Shown: piece by piece, positions 35,986 through 53,668 of the stretch
How the letters are laid out: each line of letters starts with the position of its first letter
Numbering within the stretch: the stretch's first letter is position 1
Assembly (NCBI GenBank): GCA_037176905.1
Contig: JBBBWG010002114.1
Span: 9,241 to 73,240 of the forward strand
Direction: 5' to 3'
Length of the DNA: 64,000 nt
Source: Azolla pinnata
Lineage: Eukaryota > Streptophyta > Polypodiopsida > Salviniales > Salviniaceae
Program-made: the position numbers and the translations under genes
Notes under the pieces: model-generated
Seen by the model: only the letters and a program-made list of their open reading frames with translations
What the model was told of the DNA's origin: nothing
Databases searched by the model: none

Positions 35986-36235
35986 GGCCGCAGAGCCGAG
36001 GAAGAGGAGGAAGAGGATGGAGATGGATCTCAGCCTCAGAGAGATGGATCAGCTTGCGGCAGCAGACGACGACGTCGTCGTCGTCTGTGTCGTCGGCGTC
36101 GTCGTCTGTGCAGAGCTCTGCTCGACACAGAGAGAGAATTAGGGTTTTGCTCTTCTTCTTCTTCTTCTTCTTCTTCTTCTTCTTCTTTCTCTCTTCTTCT
36201 TCTTCTTCTTCTTCTTCCTTCAGACTGAACTTTCC
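35986..36235 (-). promoter_or_regulatory. NOG1 leader with GAA/GAC repeats and telo-box
   Basis: Reading on the minus strand: a (GAA)n tract (36148-36215), a telo-box at 36139-36147, a GAC-rich block (36064-36110), then the ATG at 35985. Telo-box plus purine-rich leader is typical for plant ribosome-biogenesis genes, which fits NOG1. Confidence 0.5.
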
Positions 36236-36239
36236 ATAT

Positions 36240-36795
36240 TTACTCGGATACCCCCCGCAGATAAGCAGATAAGCAGATCAGCGGATGATAAGCCGGGATG
36301 CCTCCCGAAGATAAGCAGATCAGCGGATGATAAGCAGGTCGCCCCGGGCGGGTGACATCTGCAACGTCGGCGCGTGATAAGCGGGGATGCGTCCCCGATA
36401 TAAGCCGGTCGACGTTGCGATAAGCAGGTGTGTTGCACCGGATCTGTACCCTGTTGTAAGAACCCGATCGACACTCGGGAAGAAGTTCGAATGCAGGCCA
36501 GAGCATACAAAAGCTACGAGGAAGCTAAAGAAGCCCTTGCAGGAATCACGGGAGTTGAGGAAATTGGATTATGGTCGAGCGATCATAGTTACGGCTGATA
36601 CGCGAGTCAAATGGATCATTAATCAAGCTGATGTAGAGGGAAACTAAAAACCAGTTTGATTCGGAGCAGGTGTAGCACTGGATCTGTACCCTGTTGTAAG
36701 AAGTCGATCGACGTTACGATAAGCAGGCATAGTGCGGGATCAGTACCCTGATTGTACGCCGATCGACATTACGATAAGCAGGTGTGGTAGATGTG
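36240..36795. repeat. Degenerate minisatellite upstream of NOG1
   Basis: Two linked repeat types. From 36250 to 36430, units with GATAAGCAGATCAGCGGAT / GATAAGC recur six to seven times. From 36430 to 36790, a longer unit with GGATCTGTACCCTGTTGTAA ... CGATCGAC(A/G)TTACGATAAGCAGG recurs about three times (near 36439, 36678, 36739). The GATAAGCAGG phrase links both, so they share an origin. Confidence 0.8.
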
Positions 36796-37500
36796 ATGGT
36801 CAAACAAATGTTTCCTAACCCATCAAGCAAAACTTTAGTGTTTTCACTCCTTTCAAATCGCCGCAAGAGGCAGATACTGAATCAATGTTCCGGGTAATCG
36901 GGTCCCTCGAGCTGAATCTTCCGTGGAAGCAGACGTGCCTGCGAGAGCACGGGAATTTCGATCGAGATTTCATGCTTTGCTCCTCTTGCTCTGCTGCAAA
37001 TGGCTTGATGTCGAAGCCAGATTGATTCATGGTCTTCCAGCCCTTCCGCCTCCTTTCCTGGTTTGATTTAAAAAATGCTTTCATATTCACCATTACCCCC
37101 CCCTCCCAAAAAAAAAAGCCCTAAACCCTGCAACACCGAGAAAAGAAAACCGCCACTAACAAAATTCTGGCAGCTACAACAACATTTCAAATTGCAAAAT
37201 GACCTTTTAAAAGCCTATATATCGGCAGATCTATTCAGATCCGTGCATACAGAATCGATCATCGGTATACGAGGAGCGATGAAACAAGAGTTGGTATATC
37301 TGTATCAATAAGGCAGAGAAGAGAGAGAGAGATCTACAGAAACATCTTGATTCTGATTCCAGACAAAAACCACTGAAAAATCAGCCCACATGGCACAAAA
37401 CCATGGTTTTGAGCTAACCGTGGTTTGGATTATTTATTTATTTATTTATTTTATTATTTCCTTTTGAAAATATGTTTCTGAAATTTACCGTTTTGCCCTT
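36796..37500. other. Intergenic sequence, nothing recognised
   Basis: Between the minisatellite and the RLCK leader. Contains a poly-C/poly-A junction near 37095-37118, a GA run near 37315 and an ATTT microsatellite near 37430-37455. No coding or RNA feature seen. Confidence 0.45.
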
Positions 37501-37510
37501 TTGCGACCAC

Positions 37511-39202
37511 ATCCTCTTCTTCTTCTTCTTCTTCTTCTTCTTCTTCCTCGTTCTCTGTCCCCGTTCCTCAGAAATTCCTGCTCAATTGCTGCCCAAACCC
37601 TACACATTTGCGTCAGGGCTCGCTCTACTGTGTCATGCTCACGCACTGCAGCAGAGAGAAACCCTAAACCTTCCTTTCCACGGGATTCCCTCGACATACT
37701 GAGCTGGAATGAGATAAATTCAGGGAAAGAAGCTTCTTTTTCCTTCCCTGCTCCCGGTCCTAATCCGTGTTTCCTCGAGTTCTGGGCTCAGCGGCATAGA
37801 GACCGCTGCTGGAGCGGAAGCAGGAGGATGGAAAGAGAAGAAGAGATTTGACCTGCACCTCCTATTTCTGGTAAGCATTATTGTATCGTGGATAATGTGC
37901 TAAGATTATAACTTCTCTGGAAGCCATGGAAATAGAAAAAATGGTAGCTGAAGATGTCGTTTCTGCTTTTGAATGAATGAACTTAATGCGGTGGAAATGT
38001 ATGCTCATTTCAGCTAGGAAACATAAAGTTGCAAATGTTACTATTTTTGGTGAGCATCTATTGGTGGCTTGACATCGTCTTAATGTGCCCAATTTCTCCT
38101 CTGTCTTTGTCTGTGCTAGCTCATGCATTGTCTTGCCCCAAATGCTGTTTCATTCCCCAATTTGGGTGCTTACATTCTTTCACTTATGATTGGCCGGAGT
38201 GTTTTCAATCTCGTTTTTTTCTCACAATGGAGCCCTGGAGTTTCCTGATTTTCAATTCATTCACTTCCTCTTGGACACTGTAACAGTCATGTCACTTGCA
38301 TTGCGATGAATCCTTAAATAGGCTTTTTGTCTTGGCCTCTCAATTCTCCAGATTTTCATTGTGCACGTTCTCAACATTTCATCTTTTGCTTGATGATTTG
38401 TTGCATTTGAACCAAGGCACACAACAACTTGAATTTGAGTAACTACTTCAGTATCTTAGTGCATTATCATGGTGAAGCTAATAATGGAAATACCTATTAG
38501 ATCTTCAGAAAAAATTCATAATCTTTCCTCCTAAGGGTTGCGTATGGCTTTAAAATGATCAGGTATATGCTGCAGAATAAGGTTTTCAAGCTCTCGTAGT
38601 CCTAAAATTGCATCAAATGACATACTACCTTAAGTCAGATCATCCTCATATTATATTCATGGTAAATTTCATCTCAATTATCATACTAGTTAGTTGAGTC
38701 GTATTTTTCATCTGTCAGACGCTTTATTTCAAGGGCCATTAATCTCAGGGATCACATTTTGCATAGATCAGCACTTCCCTTTTTAGCATGGCAGATTCAA
38801 TTCAGTCATATATTTCTGCTTGTTTAGCTTACAATTTGTTGATTTGTATGAAACATGGCAGTAGATAACACTTAAAAAGGAAAATGTACATGCTTAGAAA
38901 ACAAGCCTGAGAATCACATTAAAGCAGTTCTCCTGTCATAGGTAACTCTGTCTGCAGCAGTAGTGCGAACATCTCTGGACATCCATAATCAATGACTTTT
39001 AACTTTCAACTTGAAAACGCAGAATGGGCTGAAGTTCGTTACAAAATACGTCTAGCTTCTGCTGATTGCATATGGTAGCTTTCTATCTATTCTCTTTTCA
39101 ATTCTACTACTTTATTGCTTTTAGGTGCTGGACTTCGTGATTCAGTATACAGTCTCTGAATGCATCGTTGATGAGAGATGCTGTTTTAAGAACATCTGAA
39201 AT
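37511..39202 (+). other. Probable RLCK promoter, 5' leader and leader intron
   Basis: A (CTT)n tract (37513-37546), a telo-box (37659-37667) and GC-richer sequence suggest a non-coding first exon ending near 37870, where CTATTTCTG is followed by a strong donor gtaagc. A matching acceptor (TTTTAG then GTGCTGG) lies at 39124, leaving about 78 nt of leader before the ATG at 39203. The intron of about 1.25 kb between them is AT-rich with no other feature seen. This is inference from splice signals only. Confidence 0.45.
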
Positions 39203-41891
39203 ATGAAAGAAGCCCAAACAGAGTTCTCACTTCATGAAACAGCGGATTCACTTCTTCCAGAGCTATCAAGCCTTAAATCTGAAGATGTCTCACCGATAAA
39301 ATTGTATAAAAAACGTTGCCTCTCTTTATGGAAAAAGTCGGGCTTTTGGCATACTGAAACAATACGGAAAACCTTGGAAACTGTGTCTACAAATTCGCAA
39401 CATATGAGCTCCAGAAAGAATGTCTCAGAGATACAAGGAAGTAGTAGAATCATTCCAGATAATGGCACTGTATCAACCGACTGTAGCCCATGTGAAGTAC
39501 CAATATCTTCTCCTGAGGTCCTTCCTTGGAGGTGCTTCACACAGGATGAGATACATTCTGCAACGAGGAACTTCAATCTAGGTAACTATCATGTTCTTTT
39601 TTAATAGACTAATGTTTGAGCTTTAGGTATTAGTAGGCATCATTGATCTGTCAAAAAAATCGACGGATGAAATCATAAATTTTTATTTTCTTTGATGCAT
39701 GATTCAGAAACTGTGGAACGTTTAAAGGTATCGCTAGTATTCAATCTTTCATTATGTCGTGACTCTGCAGATAACCTTATCGGAAAAGGGGGCTATGCAA
39801 AAGTATATAAAGGCACTCTTGCAGATGGCAGGGTTATTGCCATCAAAAAACTCGATCAATCCAATTCGGACGAGGTCAAGGAGAAAGACTTTCTCGTAGA
39901 GATTGGTATCATGGCCCATATTTCTCATCCAAATACGACACCCTTGCTTGGCTTTTGTCTCGAGGGCGGGTTATATTTAGTGTACAAATTCTATCCACAC
40001 GGAAGTCTGGCGAGCATATTACATGGTACTGCTATGTTTCGATGATATTTGTTAAATTTGTCTTTCTTCCATGACTTTTGGCTAATATCAATTTCCGCAA
40101 GTTGTTCTCGTGCTTCAGGTTCCAGGCTAAAAATATTCGATTGGCCTCGGAGGTATAAGGTAGCAATAGGCACAGCTCGGGGGCTTCTCTATTTGCACGA
40201 AAAATGTCGCCGCCGGATCATCCATAGGGATATCAAGGCATCAAACGTCTTGCTTGATGCTGACTTTGAGCCACAGGTAAAAGCATTATCTGTTTATTGA
40301 ATGCCATGTATGCCCTCATGCAAGCCTTTTTTTTCTTTAATATCTACAGATATCGGATTTTGGTCTCGCAAAGTGGCTTCCAAGGGAATGGACTCATCAT
40401 TCTGTATCTCCGATTGAAGGAACTTTTGGGTATAAGAGGACATTATGTCTTCCTTAACGTTTCTAATCCTTAAATGGCTGTGAGTTATGCATATGCTACT
40501 TACTTGTATCTCCTTTGCTGAAGTGTGATCTGAAAATGGCCTGATTTACAAATTCAACATTGAAAGGACCTGCAGTAATGCAAATGAGGAAACCAACCAT
40601 GCGTGTTGTGTTAATTTTTTATTGAGTCTCATAGGGGATTGTGTTTGGTTGCTTGAGAGTCATCAATGCATCTTTCTTTGTTCTTGTTTCTCTGGGTTGT
40701 GGACAATAGGATTTCGTCAAATAGGGTTGTGGAAACTAAGATTTGTGAGAACCAGATCATGTGACACACAGGAGCTCAAGTTTGTATAATTTCTAAATAT
40801 CCATCTCCTTTTATCATGACATACATGAATTTACTAGGAATGTTCTATGATGTTTGTCCTACATGTGTCAAGTTGAGATAATCATTTTGATCTAAATGCT
40901 GAATGACATTTTGCTTAACAGATATCTTGCACCAGAGTATCACATGCATGGTATTGTTGATGAAAAGACTGACATTTACTCCTTTGGTGTGCTCTTGTTG
41001 GAAATCGTCTCCGGGCGCCGAGCTGTGGATGATGATCAACAATGCCTTGTTAATTGGGTAGGCCTGTTAAGTGAGAGTTGAACTTGTTTAAAATTAGCAT
41101 ATATTTATGCTGAACCACCTTTCTGAGTCCAGGCTAGGCCATTGTTAGAATCGAGGAACATACAGGAGCTAGCAGATCCAGAATTGCGAGGTTCTTTCAA
41201 CTATCACCAAATGCTCTCTGTGGTCACCACAGCAGAAATGTGTGTACGGCATTCTGCAATTTCGCGACCATCAATGAACCAAGTATGCTAAGTCTTGACT
41301 TTCTTCCAGTCATTTTGAACTTATTCAGCGAGCTGAGTAAAATATGGACACACCTCAACTCTTAATTGCAACAGCTAATAGGTCAAGCAGCATTATAAGG
41401 AAAGGCTGAATTTGAGAGCAACCTTAGATGGCATGACAGACATTAGGTTTATCAGCTATTTTGGAGATGCATAAGTACTCATTGCTATTTGCTTCTTGCA
41501 TCCATCTAGTATCACTCATAATTATGAGTATAATACTTCCAGACCATACCTACAGGCTAGGCTAAATCATGTAATGAGGGGAACATGGGAACAAAGTCGT
41601 CGGGATGAAAAATCTGCATTTTCTGCAACAGAGTGTTACCTGCAATGCTGTAACTATTCAAGGTTAACCAGCAATGGTCATTTGTTTGTATATATAAATG
41701 CCAACACTTATTGAGCGCTCATGATTTCAATTGCAAGTAAGAGAACTAGAAGGGAAATGTTCAGGTTTTCATAGGCCTGTTGAAATGATATTTTCCTGTG
41801 TATCTCAGTTCACTTGATAATGGGAGTTAAAGTCACACTCATAACCAGTATTGTTTATTTTCAGGTGCTGAAACTTTTGGATGCGAGATAA
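39203..41891 (+). CDS. Receptor-like cytoplasmic kinase (RLCK class VI-like)
   Basis: Predicted soluble Ser/Thr kinase without ectodomain or membrane segment, probably acting near the plasma membrane; class VI RLCKs in Arabidopsis include Rho-GTPase (ROP)-binding kinases. Seven exons: 39203-39581, 39771-40025, 40119-40276, 40350-40429, 40922-41057, 41133-41282, 41865-41891. Phases close to give 394 aa. Residues 1-110 are a variable leader; the kinase starts after [18 protein letters not shown]. Motifs: glycine loop [12 protein letters not shown], catalytic Lys152 (IAIKK), [12 protein letters not shown] (Asp249), DFGLAKWLP (Asp267), [22 protein letters not shown] and RPSMNQVLKLLD. All catalytic residues are present, so it should be active. 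The last exon encodes only eight residues. Subclass VI is inferred from [13 protein letters not shown]-type and SFNYHQM-type phrases. Confidence 0.92.
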
Positions 41892-42710
41892 AAACAAGAG
41901 ATGGTTTGTTCGTGATATACAAACCAGAGAACCCGGAGGGTATCAGATTTGGATAATCTGCCGTGTAGAGATAAACAGCCTTCCATTGCATTTAATGGGC
42001 TCTGTATAACCTGCCTAATAAAAAAGAAGCCCTGTATCACATTAGCCAACAGCCTTGTAAGTTGCTGATTGTAAATTGACGAGATTTTCATTAGGCAACC
42101 CATACTTACAGATAATTTTAATCGGGTTCTTCCCCAAAGATTTTGAATTGTTCAGTCACAGGAGTTAATGATTTTGGTCGTAAATCGCTTAATTTCTGGA
42201 CCCATGGCTGGCAGTCATATCATTTGGAACAGAAATGATCAAAATAACCTAGAAAAAGCCATACAGTCGAAGTTTACAAGATGAAGAAAACTATACATGG
42301 CGGTTATGGGCACACCACTCAAGAATATCAGTAATGAAAAAATGAATGACAATTGTAGGGCTGTTGAGAGGAAAGACCATCGTAGAAGAGGAACATTGAA
42401 GAGGAACATTGCAGCGAAGGCTTTCTCTAACAGCAATGCTAAACCCCCAAAAGTTATGCAATTTATAACAGTACTGAGGAATGAAATACGTTCAACAGCA
42501 ATTATCTAAACCTGAGCACGGGCAAAGTTTTTTGACACTGCAAAATATTGGCAAACGTGAAATTTGAAGACTAAAACTGAGTTCTACATTTCATCAAGAG
42601 GCATTCTCCAGTCAAATAGAAAGCACTACAAAGTTCAAACCCCACACAATAACAGATCGTAAAGAAACCAACTGAGACCCAACTAAGGCCACGCCTTCAT
42701 GAGTTAAGTA
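41892..42710. other. Convergent intergenic region (RLCK / alpha-tubulin)
   Basis: 3' flanks of two convergent genes. A canonical AATAAA at 42017-42022, 126 nt after the RLCK stop, is the probable RLCK poly(A) signal. Small open frames have no recognisable product. Confidence 0.5.
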
Positions 42711-47341
<4,631 letters not shown>

Positions 47342-50300
47342 ATGGCGATCTTCAACGAAGACGCTTCCTCCCCAGGATCCGTCCACAAGAATACGGTATG
47401 TTACGTCTTTCCTCCCCTCTCTTTGCCTCCCCATCCATCCATCCCTCCGTTTCTTTGAACGCCTCTCTTTCTTATCAGAAATCATTTAATTTAAGCTTTC
47501 CGAGGCCGAGTTCTCTAAACGCAGGCATCCCCGCACGTGATTCTTATCTTTAGTTTCTGATTCTCTGCATCTTTCGATGCTTAATCCTCGCCTTCACCAG
47601 ATCGATGAAGATGCCGCCTCTCACCGGACCGACTTCGACATTGTGGAGGAGGAGTTGAGGAAGATCGTTAATGTAAGAAAACGTGCCTGATCTATTGTCG
47701 TCTGCACTGCCAGCTAACTCGAGATGAGGATGGAATGAATTTCTGCTTTTTTTTCTCTTACTCTCTTTCCCCTTCTCGGTTAAACATTTGAATCAACACA
47801 TACAATTTCCTCATCCCAGAATCAGATTCTGCACATTCTTGTTAATAGAATTTATACTTTAATTCCATTTTTTGGCACTTTTGGGCCTTTCTTCCGTTAG
47901 AGTGGACACACTTGTCCTCGTCTTCCGGCAATATTAGCTTTGATTACATTTAAACAAACAATGATTGTGACGGCAGAAAAGTTGATTTACTTCTCCCAAA
48001 GGCAAAAGGCACATTGTCGCAATGTATAGATATGGGCTTATTTCTCACCAAAACATGAGTTTGTTGGCAGAAGTTGCAATGTATAACATTGATGTAGGGT
48101 CCTTTACGGAGGCATAGTGAAATCATAGGTTGATTAGTGTTTCTGCTGTCGAATTGAGGTTCTACAATTAATTTCCAATCCATTGTGCCATTTTTCTGTC
48201 AAGTTAATCCGATAGTGGCCATCTAAGATGAAACAAGAATGGATTATGTGAAAATCTTAATTATGTAAGGTGATTGACTATGGAACCTAGTTGGCATTGT
48301 TTAATTTCTTTGCAAAGGTCTTACGTGGAGGTTATTGATTGATTATTTTACAACTGTTGGGATTAGGTTTGCAAAGGCATAGACCGACGACATGCCATTG
48401 TTCCATAATCCATGTCATGGGTGTCCGTTTGGGATATACCTCTCATTGTTTGATGCAGTGTTCGACTTCTTCATTGCACCAGAACTTCATAGCTCAAATA
48501 AATATTATATATATATACACATACACGTGTATATATATGTATACGTATATTGTATAACCGAAAACAGAAGGAAGCGCTAAGTTCTTCTGCCATGGCCATA
48601 GACAACTTCAAAACTCTGCTTTAAGGAAATATGAAGTGGTGAATGTGCCATGCAGACTGTTGAAGAAACAGAGAAAAAACGAGCTGCAAAGGCAGAGAGA
48701 ATGAAGAATAGGCATGTCCATATTCAGATCCAGGTAGATACTTTATATCTGAATGATATTTTGTTGTATGCCTCGGCTCGTCCTCACTAGATGTTACTTT
48801 ACCAGGAAGCCAACAAAGAGATAAAAGACATGACCATTGAAAACAAGGTGCTGCAAAAGCGTTTATTTGCCATCCAAAAAAGGCGTTCCACCATTGGAAC
48901 CAAGCTTTTCCTGGAAGGAGCTGACACGCAATATCAGATAGTAAGCACACTGCCACATTCTCTTGGCCCTACGTGCTGTAAGCATGCCAAAACTGAATCT
49001 AGTCAGAATCCAAGGAAAGGGAAAGCGAGAAATCTGTATTCTGACTATGCTTCTAACTCAGCTACCCCCATATTTTGTTTTAACATGGTGGACCAGAAAA
49101 ACCTTTCTTACCATTAATTCTACTGCCACAGCATATTGCTTATATGTGACATAAAAAACCGAGTGTTTCTGACATTAAAAGAGTCTGGTTGCAGTTGGTA
49201 ATATTGAATCTATACTTGTTGTGGGCACACGCTCGATAGCTGGTAATAGCTGATATCAGGAATCTTTACTTGTCGAGGGCCGAAGGTAGCCGGCTATAGC
49301 TGAATGATGGTCGTGACCATGTATAGGTAGGGAGTAAGTGAAAGGAATCATCTGGTATAGCATATCGTCATTGATAATGCAAGTGCTTACACTTGAACTC
49401 CAATTGTTGCAAAGGTCGTTTGATGTCCGCAAATTGTCTCGATGGCCCTCAAGAACCACATTTTTGATATCACATGTGTTCACCAGACACACCTTTGTGC
49501 TTGTGTCCAGCATTGGCATCGGTGGAAGGTGTTAGACAAAGGCTTCAGGTTTTAACTCAGTGATGGTAGACTTTTACCAAGAGACTGTCTAACGGAAGGT
49601 TTCTTTCTTTAAAGTGCAAGTGAGGGTTCTCTATATCACGATTAAGGACAATTATGTTTAAATTCTCTATTCACAGTTACAGCTTTATCCAAAGATGTTC
49701 ATAAATCACTATGAGTTGTTTAACACTCCTTTCACTGTTCTATAAGGAATTAACAGCACAAGAGCAAACAACAATTTATCACACATATGAGGGTTAATAG
49801 ATAACTTCAGGAAGGCACATACATAGAGCTGAACATGACTCCCTCATATATTCACATATCAAAATAATTTGTGTCGCTAATGTTCTACTGTCGTAGGCAT
49901 TAAAACAATGGATGGATGCTAAAGAAGAATTGGAAAGAGTAATGGACGAGTACAATAATAAAGTTGACAGAATGCAAGAGAGAGTGAGGGATAAGCAACA
50001 AGAAGCTCATGAGCTCTATAAAGAATTCTCAGAATACAAATGGCAGGTGAAACATGCTTTCTAGAACATCCTCATCATCTTAAATGCAACATACTTGAAT
50101 GTGATTAAATTCCTATCATCATCCCTCTGATGTATATTAGTACCAGGATGCATATCTTGTTTAGCAAACACTTTTTCTTTCTGTAGGACAACTATATAAG
50201 GCTTCGCATTTATCTGCATCATAAAGTAATGTTTGCTAGCTCCATAATACTGAATCGCCAATGCCATGCATATTGGATAAAGCTTTGAGGTTCCTTAGAC

Positions 50301-53300
50301 ATGCAAAGCTTCCATTCGGTGTTTCTGAGAGTCAAGACATTTTAGAGTATTCACAAATCCAGAAATTGCAGTCATCTGAGTTGAGACATATTGGAGAATT
50401 TTAAGATGTGACGTCTTGTTTGTTCTTACAGGCATTTTTGCATCCAAATTGAAGCTAATATATATTCCTTTCTGGCATTGAGGCATAGAATGGTTGAAGA
50501 TCAATACAATTGTTTTTCTTTTCTAACCAGAAAAATTATCATCTCTGTAGGAATAAATGATTGATTAAAAACTAGTTGTCTTTGAATGAAAGATCTATTG
50601 GCATTTGCAAGGGACCAAAATGACGTATGAAACCATTGATCTCAAGTATCCAATGACAGGCCTCTGTTTTTAGGAAGCACAAGAAATACCAATGAAGTAA
50701 TATAAAAAATTTACAGTATAAACTCAAGCAAAAGTATTTCAGTATTTGAGATGCAGATGATCACTTGCAGTTTTGGACACCTGACATGATAATCCTCAAC
50801 AATTAGGTGTTTTGGATAGTACTAGGAGCCACCCAAACAATTAGTTTGTTAATTTGTTGGACTTGAATGTATCCCCACTTATTTTATAAAAATTAATCAA
50901 ATGATTTGATGTTTATCTATATTAGATCTATGAGAACCTTTTAAATGCAATATCCTCTACATATCGATGGTAAAGTTGGGTAGTCTTTGAGAGGTTTTGT
51001 TCATTTTATATGCATACAGAAATTGCTTGCAGTCATGTTAGCTTTTATCTCCTTAATTAGAATAACAGTTCTCAGTGTGGTGCAGGTGTATAATCTTATT
51101 CTAATAACACATTTTATAGTCTTGTCAATTTGATTCAAACTCTGTAAATCTAACGGGACTCAAATAATCAAATAACATCTTTTACAGAACAGGTTGCAAA
51201 AGAAGCAAGGCACGTGCTATCTGGAAGAAAGCTATCTAGTACACTTCTCGATGAGGTAGGTCCCCTGCTTTCTATTTATAGTAATATCTAAAAGATACAT
51301 CAGCTTCCATTCTATATGCTGCTAGATTTTTGTGAGAAAAAAGAACGGTAGTATTCTATATGGTGCAGTATGTGTACACAATCTCCTTTCTATGCTCTAA
51401 GGTTTAACTTATTGCCTCAAGAATTTTACAAACTGAAACAACCTGCGGCCTCAATTCACCCTGATCTACTTTGAGTCCATTTTAAATCAAACCAGAACAG
51501 TTTTGTGTTTTATGGTCCTATCACCAGTCTAAAGATAAGACTCATAGATGACATAAATAAGTGGTTATACCAGGTGTTTTTTTTCCTTTTATTTTAAAGT
51601 TGTCAACTGAGGTGTTGAAATAAGGGTCTATGGTACAATTGAAGTCTTAACAGAGACCTGATGTGAGTAAAATGTGGCTCTTCTAACTACAGCTGAATTT
51701 CAGTGGTTTAAACAACCAGCACGGTCAACAATTTATCAGATGATATACCTAAATTTCAGTGTTACAAAAACCTGTCCAGCGAAGTAATTGATCTCTCTCT
51801 TTGTATTTATAAAAGATCTTATTACAGATACTGGCATAAAATCCTAACAGATTGCTTTACAAGACCATATAAATGATTGCATATTAGACGTGATTTATAT
51901 ATTTAACATTATGCTTAGCATAATGAAACTCAGTCACATGGTATATTGGGATGAAAAAAAACTGAAGAACTGGCTGGAAGTTACTTATAGGCATGGAATT
52001 TATGGGAGATACACATCAAAATGATATTTACTGTCATTGAGTTAAGCTAGTTGTTGAAATGCAGTACAAATCCAAGGATGCTGAGGCAGACATGGACATA
52101 GAAAGACTTAGGATTGAAGGTCGACAGCTTGCAAGCCAACTGAAGAAAACTCAGCAAGCAATACTGAAGAAAGATCAACTTTCTGAAAACCTCTTTGCGG
52201 TCGATTTTGAGCAATTAAAAATAGAGAGTGAAGCCTTAAACGAGAAGGTAACTTCACTCCGTTAATACATGTACAGGTTGAACAAAAGGCAATATATTCC
52301 TGCATATTCAAATTTTAGTATGTACATGTTATACACTATGTTTCAAATCTTGCAATGAACTTCCGTGTATCATGATAATGATTGAAAATATTACAACTTG
52401 TTTGATTTTCTAAGAACTAGGCTGAATTTATGTTTCCTGAATATATTTAGAACAGTTTTTAATTCGTGTTTTATTACAATAATTGAAGCTCATTGTTTTT
52501 ATGTTTTTGGAATGTGCAAGAATGAAAATTGGAATTAAGTTATAGTTTTCATCTAAACCTTTTGCAGGTATTCAGAAAGAATAAGGAACTTAGTGACCTG
52601 GGAAAAAAGACCACCCATGTAGTACATGTCCTATCGCATTCCCGTGAGCGGTTAAAGTTTGTTGAGAAAAAGATTCAGGTATTTCTTGCTCTTGTGATGT
52701 GGTTTTGTAGAGATTAGGGCATATGCTCTCTCCATATAGATTGCAATATGGTGGAAGTGGTGGGTAGTGAGCATGTTAGTTTTACTTGTAGCTCAAGGGA
52801 AGATTCGAGGATTTTACCGTAATATGAAGGTTTAAATCATGCACTGATGCAAAGAAAATATCATGCTAGCATAAGCTAGGATAAAAAATATGTAGATTAG
52901 CTTGGATACATATGAAACGTGTAGCGATTAGAGGCAACAGTTTATCTGTTTGAAGTAGAACATCATCTTCACATCACAGAAGCTTGACAATTAAGAACAT
53001 TTGCTTGAAAAGCAGCCTAGCCTGCTATCAGAAATGGAAGTTGTATATCTTGTATGCATTTCGAGATGACAATTAAAAACCTTATGTTTTCTCAGCTTCC
53101 ATGATATGCAGCCTTCCAAAGCAGTTTTCTTTGGAGGCATTCCACTTCTGATTATATACGTAAGCCAAGCTTGGAAAAATACTTGTATCTAATAACTGCT
53201 CATTGCAGGATGACAAAGCTAAATTGGGAGCTCTTGAGGGAGAAATATGCAAAGCGCGAGTAGAACTCCAACAAATAAAGATGGCTTGTGAAAATCTAAG

Positions 53301-53668
53301 ATCAAAGCGCGAAAGGATTCAGGTGATAGATTCTTACCATAGCAAAAGCAGCAGTGGATGATGACTTGTTTTCTCTCAAGTCTAAAGCATGTCCTTCTTT
53401 CCAGACAAATATGAACGTGCAAGCACTGCCTTTACTGGATGACATGGAAGCCTACAGGGCTGAGGGAAAGGTTGCCCAAAAGAGGCTGAAAGCCCTGAAA
53501 CATGAGTACGAAGCTCTTGTGGATGACATTCACAATATGCAGAAAGCCATTCAAGACCACTCTTCAAGTTGCTTCATCAATTCTTGCCTTTCAGATTCTA
53601 CTCCCAAGAGCTTGAGATGGGGAGCAAGCAGCAACATCAACATCAAAAGACCAATGGTTGGGACATAG
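47342..53668 (+). CDS. CFAP184: Cilia- and flagella-associated protein 184 (CCDC96-like)
   Basis: Axonemal coiled-coil protein; in animals and protists CCDC96 pairs with CCDC113 (CFAP263) near radial spoke 3 and the nexin-dynein complex. Ten exons, all phase 0: 47342-47395, 47601-47672, 48656-48733, 48806-48940, 49897-50046, 51193-51255, 52065-52247, 52568-52678, 53209-53322, 53405-53668, giving 407 aa. Almost the whole chain is charged coiled coil. The family signature is in the C-terminal half: VDFEQLKIESEALNEKV from about 230, then the spaced pattern NKEL..L.KKTTHVVHVLSH..ERLKFVEKK, which fits CCDC96 better than CCDC113. It is shorter than animal CCDC96 because it lacks their long acidic N terminus. 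Flowering plants lost motile cilia and this family, so the gene points to flagellated sperm. CCDC113 remains a possible alternative name. Confidence 0.85.

Noticed and set aside
34337-36228. Several plus-strand frames (up to 171 codons) opposite NOG1
   Set aside because: Antisense shadows of the NOG1 coding sequence and its repeat-rich leader.
37501-37851. 116-codon frame in the RLCK leader beginning in the CTT tract
   Set aside because: Leu run from the microsatellite, no conserved block, and a strong splice donor follows; more likely untranslated leader.
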